A stretch of DNA of 38,214 nucleotides, taken from contig NW_019091501.1 in NCBI RefSeq assembly GCF_001949145.1, forward strand, positions 534,735 through 572,948, in the 5' to 3' direction. Source of the stretch: Acanthaster planci (taxonomy: Eukaryota; Echinodermata; Asteroidea; Valvatida; Acanthasteridae). Under the pieces are notes generated by a model. The model did not search any database and was not told the origin of the DNA. It worked only from the letters and a program-made list of their open reading frames with translations. Shown in pieces: positions 11,773 to 20,129 of this stretch. The translations under genes were made by a program, and so were the position numbers. Position 1 is the first letter of the stretch, and each line of letters opens with the position of its first letter.

Positions 11773-13400
11773 GCAAAGAATATTTTCATTTTGAGCGTTT
11801 GTTGTGTAAAGCTTCTGAATCTTATGTAAATTCCTTTTTCAAATGTCATGTTTATGAATTTATTTATCACAAACAATTCAGTCTGTAAAAAACAAAATAA
11901 CTTGTACGAGGTTGAGAGAGGCTGCGTATGCTCTTCAATACGTGATGACATTTTATATGTTCGATTTCAGTTAATGTGTTGATAATTATTCGCCTACCTG
12001 ATAGGCGCAATGTAAAATGGTAGTTGTTACCAGTCACATCTTTTATGGAATGCAGCGTTGGTGTCCTGTGCTATGTTTTTTCTTTCAAATTTAGTCACAG
12101 TTGACTGTTTGTCAGGTAAAAAAAAATTACATCTTGGTTTAACTTTTGTTGTTGCTGTTTCATGCAAAATGACCGACAAATAGTATTTTTATACACAAAA
12201 GCATGACCTGTTCCTCCCTATCAAATTAATTTTAATTCATGTAACAGAGGAAAAACGCATTTGATGTTTTAACCCAGTTCTTGACGAGGGGAAGGGAGGA
12301 AGGAGATCTAGAATATTGCTACCTGCGATAAAATATTGATATCTTACAAACGGCCCTAATTTGACTGAACTGAACATTTTATCAAACCGAAAAACATATG
12401 TAACTCTCCTCCTACCTCTTTATGCATGTATGGGCACACTAATGTCATTTTCTTTCCCGTTAGAGTTAGTTACTATAAAAAATGGTATTTTCCCATTTTG
12501 TTGAGCATGTTTTAAATTGAGTTTCAGCTGACTTCAGTGAGATCTGACCGTACACGTAGTTATCTTTTGAAATGAGAGAAAAATTATCAATTCGCTCTAG
12601 AAATTAAGTCAATTTCTTTTCGCCTGTTGCCATTTCCACACACCACAATTATAGATATAAATTAGCACAGTTATTTATATATCACAGAATAATAACTGTT
12701 CAATTCTGAAGGTGTATAAAGTGTACATTATATGTCCAAATGGGCTTCAAGGAGAGAATTGGAAATTTATGTATCGTGTGAGGTAGTAATATGGTCCGTG
12801 ATCAAAACAGACCAAGGCCACAACTCCCCTGGGCATTGTGGTCAGACAGCCTGCACCCAGAAATCCGAGGTCATCTAGCGGCATGTACTGGGAGTTGATT
12901 ATTGAAAGTCCAAACACGGGATAAGGATCATCGTGATAAAAATTCGAAATTTATGATTAATTATGCTGTATAACGCTGTATACAGACCGAACCAAAACAA
13001 AGAGAATATGTATATGGTGCACTTTTAACATCAGAACTATAACCCGTATGCCATTTTTTAGTAGAATTTGTTTTAGTTAAATTGCCTCTTTAACGTTTGC
13101 CTCAAGCTTGGCTGTTTAACATCAATACTTTATATTGCTTGGCCATTTAAAAAAGTTTCAGTAAACTGAATTAAAGCATTATGAGGACAGCTGAAATTTC
13201 CAGCCTTGTGTCATTTCTTATTATGTCCAAACAACATGCAAATGCTAGAACTGCGCAGTTACTGTACATGTACTGTCCTACATTTGAAAAAGTCATGACT
13301 TAAAACAAGTCTCTCTGCACACATACCATTTCCTGACAGCCATTGTCAACGTTGCATTAATTATTAATAAACAATAATGTGCTTAAATGTTTAAATAAAG
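11773..13400. other. Right arm of the CACTA element, non-coding
   Basis: AT-rich DNA downstream of the accessory gene with no frame I would defend. A plus-strand AATAAA lies near 13393, just before the right subterminal array, but is far from the stop codon and may not be used. Confidence 0.4.
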
Positions 13401-13430
13401 ATGAATTTCCGCTGCGATTCGGACTGCAGC

Positions 13431-13621
13431 GGAAACGTGCGTGGTAAACGGCAGACAGGTTTCCAAGCCAGTTTCCGTGGGGTAGTAATTGTTGTAAACG
13501 AGGGGTGCATTTACGCACCCAGGAAACGAGTGCGGAAACGGCCACCGGAATGGAACATTAAACGCGCAGGAAATGGGTTGGTTTGCGGCCAGTTTCGGCA
13601 CCAGTTTCCGCATACGGAAAC
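13431..13621. repeat. Right subterminal GGAAAC/GTTTCC array
   Basis: Seven exact words occur in 191 bp: GGAAAC at 13431, 13522, 13534 and 13616; GTTTCC at 13459, 13471 and 13604. Near-matches (GGAAAT, GTTTCG) lie between. Spacing and orientation differ from the left array, but the word and the zone length are the same, which ties the two ends together. Confidence 0.75.
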
Positions 13622-13627
13622 CAAGTT

Positions 13628-13639
13628 TTTCGCACGGTG
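13628..13639 (-). repeat. CACTA element right terminal inverted repeat
   Basis: TTTCGCACGGTG; its reverse complement CACCGTGCGAAA differs from the left end only at the fourth base (C for T). That base is part of the conserved CACTG terminus, so this end may be mutated. Confidence 0.7.
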
Positions 13640-13640
13640 A

Positions 13641-14150
13641 GAGGAGCGGGCCACTAGAGATGCATACACCATGATGGACCCACCCCTCTTTGAGCATCAC
13701 CACAATCCGTGGCGGTTGGAGGTAGCCCCCGCTGGCTTGGACCGCCGCGGCCACCGCCAATTCCGGACCCGGCTGGTTCACACTTATGAGGTCCCGGGCC
13801 GGATGTTGTACACCTTCGGCGGAGAGCCGTATGTGCAATACGGTGTCGACGCCGACTACGCCGGGCAGCCGTCCCTGGGGGGCTTCTTACCCCCGGGAGC
13901 ACCGCCTCCAACCCGGTACCCTGAGCAAGTTCCGTGGCAGTTCTGGGACCAGCTGTTCCGGCGGTCGGAGGTCCAGCGGGAGCCCCCTCCACCGCCCACC
14001 GGAGTCCGCCCCCACGGAGCAGCGAGGCAACGCCGGGGGGCGACGCAGCGATCGGAGTCCCCCCCCCACACTGGACCCCTGGATCCCCCCATGGTAGCAG
14101 AGAAGACCCTTGGAACCCACCAGACTTGTACTTGTTGCTTGGTTTCACTC
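13641..14150 (+). pseudogene. GC-rich protein-like frame abutting the CACTA end, unrecognised, probably decayed
   Basis: The frame is open from 13641, immediately outside the transposon, with a first ATG at 13671. About 130 codons look like real protein: aromatic- and proline-rich with motifs such as YTFGGEPYVQYGVDADYAG, then LGGFLPPGAPPPTRYP and PWQFWDQLF. Near 14090 the protein-like character moves to another frame (EDPWNPPDLYLLL), pointing to a frameshift. Composition is far more GC- and CpG-rich than either flank. Long frames are also open on the minus strand, as expected for such GC content, so coding on the plus strand is favoured but not proven. I do not recognise the family. It could be part of another mobile element or the exon of a host gene. 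Confidence 0.35.
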
Positions 14151-14850
14151 TTTGTAAGCTGGGCAGGGGCGACCGGGATGGCCTTGGGTTGGCCCGCCGG
14201 GTTGCGCCGCCTCGTTCGGGGACGAACAAGAGTCCTCGGAGGGGGTGGTGTAGCGCCGGCGGGTCCGGCCGGTGGGGGCGCCAGCTCGGACCCGCATGGA
14301 GTTGGCTGGCTGCCCGCGCTGGTTGCAAACGGTCCGCGGTTTTCCCGCCTCGCGCTTGCGCAGTCCCTGCCGCCAGGCGCCATGTTAAAAAAAAGAGCTT
14401 GTCGGAAGAGGACATTGTGGTGCTGTCAGTATTGCGACAGAATAGAGCAGAGATTTTTGTGACCAGAACAGTGAGTTGCACCAGTGTGTCGTTCTTACAG
14501 CGTCGAACCCTGTGCAGCGGGACACGCTACAATACAGAGGTTGGGACTTTTTACACCGCCAACAGCACGTTACTCGAGCGATTGATTGGAGAACCACAGT
14601 TCACAGTCTCTTCAAATGAAGACCGCGTTTGTCACCTTGGAATTGCATGCTTACTCATTGAATCCCTCAGTCACGGAAGGATATTCTTTCGCTTGGAAAA
14701 TACTTACATTTGGAATATCACCTCATTCATCTTGGACGTATCAAACGTACGTTTGCGAACGATTAATCTGTTATTTAATCGATTTATAATTTTGCACGAA
14801 CTCGTTATTGTTGAAGTTATTTGAAAAATTGATTAAGAAAAGAAAAAGAG
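14151..14850. other. GC-rich tail and transition to AT-rich DNA, no supported gene
   Basis: GC-rich sequence continues to about 14385 and then falls abruptly. The long frames crossing it (for example one open to 14824) change character along their length and have no recognisable domain, so I do not call them genes. Confidence 0.3.
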
Positions 14851-14959
14851 TTGAAACTGAGGTTTTAACCCGAAAGTAAACTGGCTAAATGTGAGTTTTA
14901 AAATAACAAGACAAGCAAATGATAAAATAATATTGTTTTTATTTTACAGTTATTATATA

Positions 14960-15200
14960 CAGTCCACTCTTGCTATTACGAAATCGGCCATAACCAAATT
15001 TCGGTTATAACAAAAACAAGTCTGTGGTACCGAGGAAAACGGGACATGTGTGTTTGGCCATACATGTATATGCATTGTACATGTACATGGCACTGTACAA
15101 TGCACTGAACCATTGCACTGCGTTTCGCCTACGACGAATTTTGGATACAACGAACGTTTCTACGTGGTCCCGCGGAGTTCGTAATAACGAGAGTCGACAG
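14960..15200. mobile_element. MITE, pogo/Tc1-mariner type, 241 bp, TA target duplication
   Basis: The left end CAGTCCACTC continues with TTGCTATTACGAA; the right end, reversed, reads CTGTCGACTC then TCGTTATTACGAA. That is an imperfect terminal inverted repeat of at least 23 bp. Both sides are flanked by TA (14958-14959 and 15201-15202). No coding capacity. TIRs beginning CAGT and TA duplication are typical of pogo-like elements. Confidence 0.75.
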
Positions 15201-15544
15201 TAAATTCAACTAATTAAAATGAAAACAAATGATGACTTTAATCTGGAATGAAAAAGGGATTAAATATAATTAGCAGGACGTATTAAAAGCATTAGTGCAA
15301 TGTAAAGAGCGTTCCACATAAAATGAAAATCGGTAATTTCAACAACAAATGTTACCACTATCGTTGTGCCGAATATCCAAATATTCAATCGATTATCGAA
15401 TATTCATATATTATTTTCCGAATGTAAATATTTAAGTGCAAAATTCATGAAAAAGAAGGGAGAATTGTCTTTTGATTTAAGTGAGAATGAATATCGCTTG
15501 GAGGCTTGTTTTAAGTAGATTTAATGAAAAGCGACAGAATAGCA
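15201..15544. other. AT-rich intergenic stretch, nothing identified
   Basis: No gene, RNA or clear repeat boundary seen. A short run of ATATTC/GAATAT words near 15370-15430 can form small hairpins. Confidence 0.4.
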
Positions 15545-15549
15545 TAGGG

Positions 15550-15790
15550 ACTGGGGGTTCTGGACCAATTTTTTGGAACAGGCGCTGGGGCCCACTAACT
15601 CGGCCCAAAACGCTCCCAGACCCAAAAATAGCCACCCAAGGGACGCTCACAGGGAGTGGGGTTCTGGACCACTTTTTGCTGGGGCCCGCCCCCCTGGCGG
15701 GCCGCAGCCCCTGTTTCATTACCATCACTAAGGTTCTGGACCAGGCGCTGGGGCCCACCCCGTGACCCCCTAGCAGGCCCCAGCTCCGTT
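15550..15790. repeat. GC-rich degenerate tandem repeat
   Basis: A unit of the form GGTTCTGGACCA followed by GCGCTGGGGCCCAC occurs about three times (near 15558, 15660 and 15730) with varying spacers. It is much more GC-rich than its surroundings. Frames on both strands across it (up to 146 codons) are artefacts of the repeat. Confidence 0.55.
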
Positions 15791-15834
15791 TCTGTATGCA
15801 CAGAACATTATTGGCTGGAGTGTTGGTCCTTGTC

Positions 15835-15985
15835 ATTCTGCTTAAAGAACCTTCTGGAATAACAACCTTTACAACACTTCCGTCAGAGAACCCAACCTTT
15901 GACACAACTTCCGTCAACGTGTCAACAAGCTGACAGAAAATTTGTCAGCATGTAAACAAGTTGACAAAAAATTCAGTAGTTGACA
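15835..15985. repeat. Short direct repeats and a GTTGACA-type word cluster
   Basis: A roughly 37-bp direct repeat (ACCTTT then ACTTCCGTCA) is present twice at 15845-15918. It is followed by a run of TGTCAAC, CTGACAG and GTTGACA words in both orientations to about 15985. It precedes the virus-like gene cluster and might mark its edge, though I see no defined terminal repeat. Confidence 0.4.
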
Positions 15986-16230
15986 GCATGAACCATATCT
16001 AGATAGTTTCTTGGCTGCATAGTGCTAAAAGCTCTGTAGACTAGACATATTATTCTCATCGAACATTATCGAAACAGGTCTAAAATTCACTGGTCTTATC
16101 TGACACATAGTCTACAATCAGTCGTCCAATGAACCCCAAAGGGCGCTATTTTTGTCTCACGCTGTATGGAGGCGGATGATCAGGGAATATGTTTGACACA
16201 CGGAACAGAGCAAAGCAACTACTTCCTATT

Positions 16231-16856
16231 TTAATAATGTTGTCGGAATGGCGGCGAGCTCTTTCGGTATTGAGGCTCGGGCCTTGGCCATGAGCCCGTT
16301 TTTTGCCACTTCGCTCTCGAGGGTAAACTTTGCGAGATTTTTTTCTGAATATAAGCCTTCATTTGGTTATATTTTTCTATCTCGTCGAGTACGAGCTTGA
16401 ACTCCTCAGGGGAGGTGTGCCCGTCGCGAAGAGCATTTGAGATCACATCGGTTATGATGTTGAGCTTAGATAGGGCGAGAACGCAAATCTCGTCGCGCTT
16501 CTTGGCTTTCAATAGGAGCCGGAGACGTACTTCACGGCAATACTGGCCAGACCACAAGCAAGTGCAGCCACGTCAAGTGCAGTGACAACAGGTTCGGCTG
16601 TAATTGTGGAGAGCAGACCCACGCCCGTAGCATCCATTCCCGGACTACATGCGACCATCGCTGTGTCAACGCCTTCAATGACGTTGATGGCTCTGCGGTA
16701 CTTTTTGTACAGGTTGGCTCTTTCATCTCTCTCGTGCCCTAGGCGGCGCTCGAGGTTGCGGATTTCAGTAAGACAAAAGCCACACCCCTCACCTTGCTGC
16801 AACGGAGTCGCGGGCAGATTGGGATATATCGACTCCGTTTCTGGTGGCGCTGTTGG
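16231..16856 (-). pseudogene. Virus-like cluster gene A: coiled-coil protein, frameshifted
   Basis: Two overlapping minus-strand frames, 16856-16509 and 16557-16231, together read like one protein of about 190-200 residues. The first carries a CGFC motif and a charged helical segment (ERRLGHERDERANLYKKYR), followed by a glycine- and alanine-rich hydrophobic region. The second is Lys/Glu-rich helical (SPEEFKLVLDEIEKYNQ). The overlap zone 16509-16557 is where a one-base shift must have occurred. There is no ATG near the N-terminal end of the first frame. Function unknown; in a virus-like unit it could be a structural or membrane-associated protein. Confidence 0.5.
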
Positions 16857-16932
16857 CTATTTATCAGGTATTTTCTCGAATCTCAAGAACATTGGTAATG
16901 GTTTTATCGCGGTTTGCACTACCTCTCCGTTT

Positions 16933-17559
16933 TCATCTTACGCACGTAGGTTCAATTGATGTATGTGCCCGACTTCCAATTTTTTTGTATATAGGGTAGT
17001 AAGCGTTTATGTCTGCAATACCACCAGCTGCGACTGGGACTATCGCAAGCGTCGAGGGAGCACCATCAACAAGATTAGAGCCTGTTGGGAGTTTGTCTAG
17101 ATAAATATAAAACCACTTGTGGGCAATAATCTTTGTTGGTCTGTCTCCCTAATATTCTTCGCCAAACCAGCCCTTTTCGTCAATGTCCAGGATCTGGCGT
17201 AACTTGCTACTGAGTTTTATCTCACCCCCAGAATCTGTGACATTGAGCGTGATCAGACCAGTTGCTTTGTTCATCGAGAATGTTGAACAGGGGATCTCTT
17301 CCATGAAGAATTGTGAAAGCAGCTCAAAGTCATATAACCCAGGAGGAAGCAAAATCTGTCGAGTTCTATCAGTAGACCCAGAGCGCGACAGAATTACAGA
17401 TGATGAATTCACGTTGCGATATTCAACATAATGGAAACCTCGGAGGGCGACATGGGGCCTGCCGCCAGTATTTTCTATAGTCGATTGAAGAAGCGTTGCT
17501 TCTTTATTTTGAAGTTGGGTAGTGAAATGAACATGATGCTGTTGTGGTGAACCAAGCAC
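16933..17559 (-). pseudogene. Virus-like cluster gene B: beta-rich structural-type protein, in-frame TAG
   Basis: The frame begins with an ATG at 17559 and runs 136 codons to a TAG at 17151-17149. It then stays open in the same frame for another 71 codons to a TGA at 16935-16933. Protein-like character continues after the TAG (KIIAHKWFYIYLDKLPTGSN), so the TAG looks like a nonsense mutation within a protein of about 208 residues. The first part alternates hydrophobic and polar residues and contains LLPPGLYDFELLSQFF and TGLITLNV, a pattern I associate with beta-sandwich structural proteins. Its start lies only 72 bp from the start of gene E on the other strand, so they may share a promoter. 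Confidence 0.5.
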
Positions 17560-17631
17560 ATGCCTTTAACTCGGGTCGAGCGAGACACCCCTTTGAACGT
17601 TTGACAGCGTTTGATACATAGCGAGATCAGT
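17560..17631. promoter_or_regulatory. Divergent start region between cluster genes B and E
   Basis: Just 72 bp separates the ATG of gene B (minus, 17559) from that of gene E (plus, 17632). Any promoter must be shared or overlap one coding region. No clear TATA box is seen. The short spacing is typical of compact viral genomes. Confidence 0.3.
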
Positions 17632-18722
17632 ATGGATTCAAAGGCATTCTGGTTCAATGGTGAGGCGAAGTACCAGCCTGGGGTGCAAGCCACTACAGCA
17701 AAAAGTGCGCCAACGCTCACCAAAGCCAGCGTTATGCTACAACCGGCGCAGAATAAAGGGTTTGAGGCGCCGTACCCCGACGTGTTTGAGAAGTATCGTA
17801 TGCCCCAGGTGTCTTCAGACAAAATAGTCAAGACTTGGTTTTCAAGCCCAATGCAGTTCTGGCAAAACTAGCTTAATTTCGCCACTCGGTGTGCCACCAC
17901 TGGCTGTGGTGTTTCGTTGAGAGAGCATTTGGTCGCTGATGACCCCCTGATGCGGTCTTTATATCACTTTCACGCATATTACCAGATTAGGTGGATACTG
18001 GATGAAATGCAGGCCCCACTACCTCAGGACCAGGCATGCAGTGCGACAGACAATCCATGTGACCGCCGGGCATATGAGAGAATCTGCAACGAATTTGGCG
18101 TATCCCCGCACACTGACTGGTGTGTGAAAGGCCCAAACCGAAGGCTCAGGAGAGTCTACAACTACACAACTCACCTCTGCTATTTCCCTGTTCGCGGGGG
18201 GGGGTACAACTCTAAAAGTATGTCGTTCACAAAAAAGACAACAAATGAACATATCCACGTGGATTTCATCAGACAAGACGCCCCTAATGCAGACACGGCC
18301 TGTAGCACATTCATCCTTGACAAGTCAGAGGGTTTTACCCGGCCCGCGGTTGAAAGAATCAACGACTTGATCCGCACATATGTCTTGGCCACCCTCGGCG
18401 CCCAGGCCCAGACCCGCACAGATATTTTAGGCATTGGGACAACCTTCGATGTGCAAAAAACTAGTTCTTGGCAAACATCGAAGACGCCATTTCATTTCCA
18501 GTAGACCTCCCAAGTGCGATACCGCGCTACTAGGATGTCTTGAAGTATGCAAGCTCTATCTGAGATAAACTTTGCCTTCGAGATTGGGTTGTACATGGCC
18601 CCCAGCAACATGGAGCTGCAGATTGGAACCATTCAGGACTACAACAACAAGATAGTCGTTGCGGGACCGGTGCAAAAATTGAACGTCAACACTCGCGACA
18701 GAGTCGAAGCCAGATGTCCATG
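17632..18722 (+). pseudogene. Virus-like cluster gene E: large protein, interrupted by TAG and a frameshift
   Basis: The ATG at 17632 opens a frame stopped by TAG at 17869-17871. The same frame reopens at once and continues to a stop at 18502-18504. From about 18470 the protein-like sequence moves by one base into a frame containing VDLPSAIPRY, which has its own TAG and TGA. A last protein-like piece (IGLYMAPSNMELQIGTIQ) ends with TGA at about 18720. Together about 360 codons, with Tyr/His/Arg-rich segments near the middle (YHFHAYYQIRWILDEM). This is the largest gene of the cluster, which makes a major structural protein the first thing to test, but I see no diagnostic motif. At least four lesions make it a pseudogene. 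Confidence 0.5.
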
Positions 18723-18791
18723 AGGTTAAAAAAAGCCCTCGTTGTTGGTGGAGTTGCCGCAGGGCTACCGGCGCTTTGGCTTCTTCGCTAG
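18714..18791 (+). CDS. 25-aa hydrophobic ORF within the virus-like cluster
   Basis: An ATG at 18714 (second ATG at 18720) opens 25 codons ending with TAG at 18789-18791. The peptide has two parts: a basic start (MSMRLKK), then an uninterrupted Ala/Val/Gly/Leu segment (ALVVGGVAAGLPALWLL) and a final Arg, like a single membrane-spanning peptide. It starts within the last codons of gene E and its 3' end overlaps the C-terminal codons of gene C on the opposite strand. It is the only intact reading frame in the cluster whose character is clear, but it is short enough to be chance. Confidence 0.35.
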   Translation: MSMRLKKALVVGGVAAGLPALWLLR

Positions 18792-19498
18792 CCACTCGCG
18801 GGCTGCCACGAGCAGCAAACTTCCGACAGCAAGGACGACGGCCCACAAGTTTTCAGCCACCCAGAGGTTTTTCCAGGGAGGTTTAGGAGCCAGGAGACTA
18901 TCGACCCAATAATCCCCGGAAGGGCAGCAGCTGCTTTACCAGCTAGTTTGACCAGGAGCCGTCCGAGGCTCTGAGGGTGTTTTTTAACCCATTCTGTTAC
19001 ACCACCCTTTTCAGACGGCTGCGGTGGGGTCGGGATCGGCAAGGGTGTGGCACCACCGGAACCAGTCAGAGCAAGGACCAGCGTGCTGATCACCACTTCT
19101 ATCGCGGTGAGAATAGACGCAATCCTGATCCCTTGCTCGCAGAGGAGAGTGCGTATGTGCTCAGCCAGGCTTATGTATTTGTCAAAGACGCTTGTTAAAG
19201 TCTCACAGATTTGGCGGACCAGTGACCGGAGTTCAAAGTTGAAAGTGTCGATGCTGTCTTGGAGCGCTGCAAGCTGTTCTTCTACCTTTTGAATGTCATG
19301 CTCAATTCTGTCTCCCCGTTCAGATGTTCCAGGGTGCTCAATATCTTTGCGGTAGCTGTTGAGTATCTGCTGAAGAGCAACTCTTTTGCTCTCCAGCGGC
19401 ACTTTATTACCACGTATTTTTTTCAGGGCTTGGTCGAGTCCTAGAAGCTCTCTCAAGGGCAGGGTGTCTGCCGCGGTAGGCGCCTCAGTTGTTGACAT
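18765..19498 (-). pseudogene. Virus-like cluster gene C: coiled coil plus hydrophobic C-terminus, one late frameshift
   Basis: ATG at 19498; the open frame runs 236 codons to 18788. Residues about 10-110 form a charged coiled coil (ALKKIRGNK..., HDIQKVEEQLAALQDSIDTF). Then come a helical block, a hydrophobic segment (ILTAIEVVISTLVLALTG), a proline-rich linker, a Lys-rich amphipathic part and a Gly/Ala/Ile-rich stretch (LPGIIGSIVSWLLNLPGK). The last residues of that frame lose this character. A frame shifted near 18850 continues as a membrane-like segment with a basic tail and stops at 18765. The protein would be about 245 residues, with a probable membrane or membrane-active C-terminus. Similar proteins appear to me to be multi-copy in marine invertebrates. 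Role unknown. Confidence 0.55.
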
Positions 19499-19550
19499 AG
19501 TACCGATGATATCAACATGTCATCATCGTTTGCTTTGGCAGCCTTTTCTT

Positions 19551-19829
19551 TTAGCAATTCAAGTTTGGGACTTTTACGACGCAGTGTACTGCAGTACCGG
19601 GGCAGGTTGAGAAAATCTCGAATGGTTCGTGTGCCCCCTGGCCATTTTTGCCGGCATTTGACTTCAACCCCATAAATTTTATAGGACCCACAACAGAGGT
19701 TATCTGGACTCTATTACCACTCACAATCAAGTAAAACGTTGTGCCATCTTCACCGACCACAAACCGCTCGTATCCTATATTTGTAGGTCGAAGGTTGTAG
19801 ACACGTTCGATCTCACGATAAAAAAGAAT
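19551..19829 (-). pseudogene. Virus-like cluster gene D: C-terminal fragment
   Basis: The minus frame is open from 19829 (a stop codon, TAG, lies just before it) to a TAA at 19551, 92 codons without an ATG at a sensible place. Its composition is protein-like and beta-rich (VYNLRPTNIGYERFVVGEDG, TTFYLIVSGNRVQITSV). Near 19565 an alternative frame continues as a charged helical tail (LLKEKAAKANDDD) that would run into the start of gene C, as overlapping viral genes do. The N-terminal part is missing or beyond recognition. This is the last recognisable piece of the cluster on this side. Confidence 0.45.
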
Positions 19830-20129
19830 CTACTAAACGGTCTATCCTTTATGGCTAATGGTAATAGCCGCATCTAACATTTTGTATGCCGTGGGCTGTG
19901 AAAAATATTATTGACTGCGATCGCAGTGAGATGGAACATGTAGACTGTACGGGACTGTAAAATGGGGGGAAAAAGTTATTCTCATTCAAAACTCTGAAAC
20001 GGATCCTATTTCCCTAACAAAGGTTATGTACGCAAGACTGATGAGATGAAAGTGTCCATCGGGCTGTTCATGTTTAACACCACATTATTCCTTCAATGGC
20101 ATGCGTTACAAAAAACGGGATTTCGGAGT
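19830..20129. other. Intergenic stretch, nothing identified
   Basis: No protein-like frame or clear repeat boundary. It lies between the virus-like fragment and the dispersed repeat and probably holds the lost end of one or both. Confidence 0.35.

Larger units (their letters stand above)
1747..13639. mobile_element. CACTA/EnSpm-type DNA transposon, about 11.9 kb, two genes
   Basis: Three independent signs define this element. First, the ends are inverted: CACTGTGCGAAA at 1747-1758 and TTTCGCACGGTG at 13628-13639 (11 of 12 match). Second, both subterminal 200-bp zones are packed with GGAAAC/GTTTCC words in both orientations, the arrangement known for accessory-protein binding sites in plant CACTA elements. 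Third, between them lies a TNP2-like transposase gene and a divergent spliced second gene. Animal EnSpm elements usually start CACTG, as seen on the left; the right end reads CACCG. I see no matching 3-bp target duplication (CAC left, AGA right), so the exact ends, or the integrity of the flanks, are less certain than the element itself. Both coding regions look unbroken, which suggests a fairly young copy. Confidence 0.8.
16231..19829. mobile_element. Decayed virus-like gene cluster (class uncertain)
   Basis: At least five compact genes are packed with small gaps. Minus-strand genes lie at 19829-19551, 19498-18765, 17559-16933 and 16856-16231. A plus-strand gene lies at 17632-18720, and a 25-codon hydrophobic ORF follows it. 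Such tight packing, both-strand layout, a coiled-coil protein with hydrophobic C-terminus and beta-rich proteins is typical of virus-derived elements, unlike the spliced genes nearby. Genes resembling these seem to me to recur in many copies in marine invertebrate genomes, but I cannot assign a class; a Polinton-like or adintovirus-like origin is only a hypothesis. I see no polymerase, integrase or packaging ATPase, so this is a fragment. Stops and frameshifts in every gene indicate an inactive copy. Confidence 0.6.

Noticed and set aside
13383-13838. 151-codon minus frame at the CACTA right end
   Set aside because: It spans the subterminal array and the GC-rich flank and has no domain; a composition artefact.
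13654-14481. 275-codon minus frame in the GC-rich block
   Set aside because: Pro/Arg/Gly-rich translation typical of the opposite strand of GC-rich DNA; the plus frame is more protein-like.
15477-15917. 146-codon minus frame
   Set aside because: Produced by the GC-rich tandem repeat at 15550-15790.
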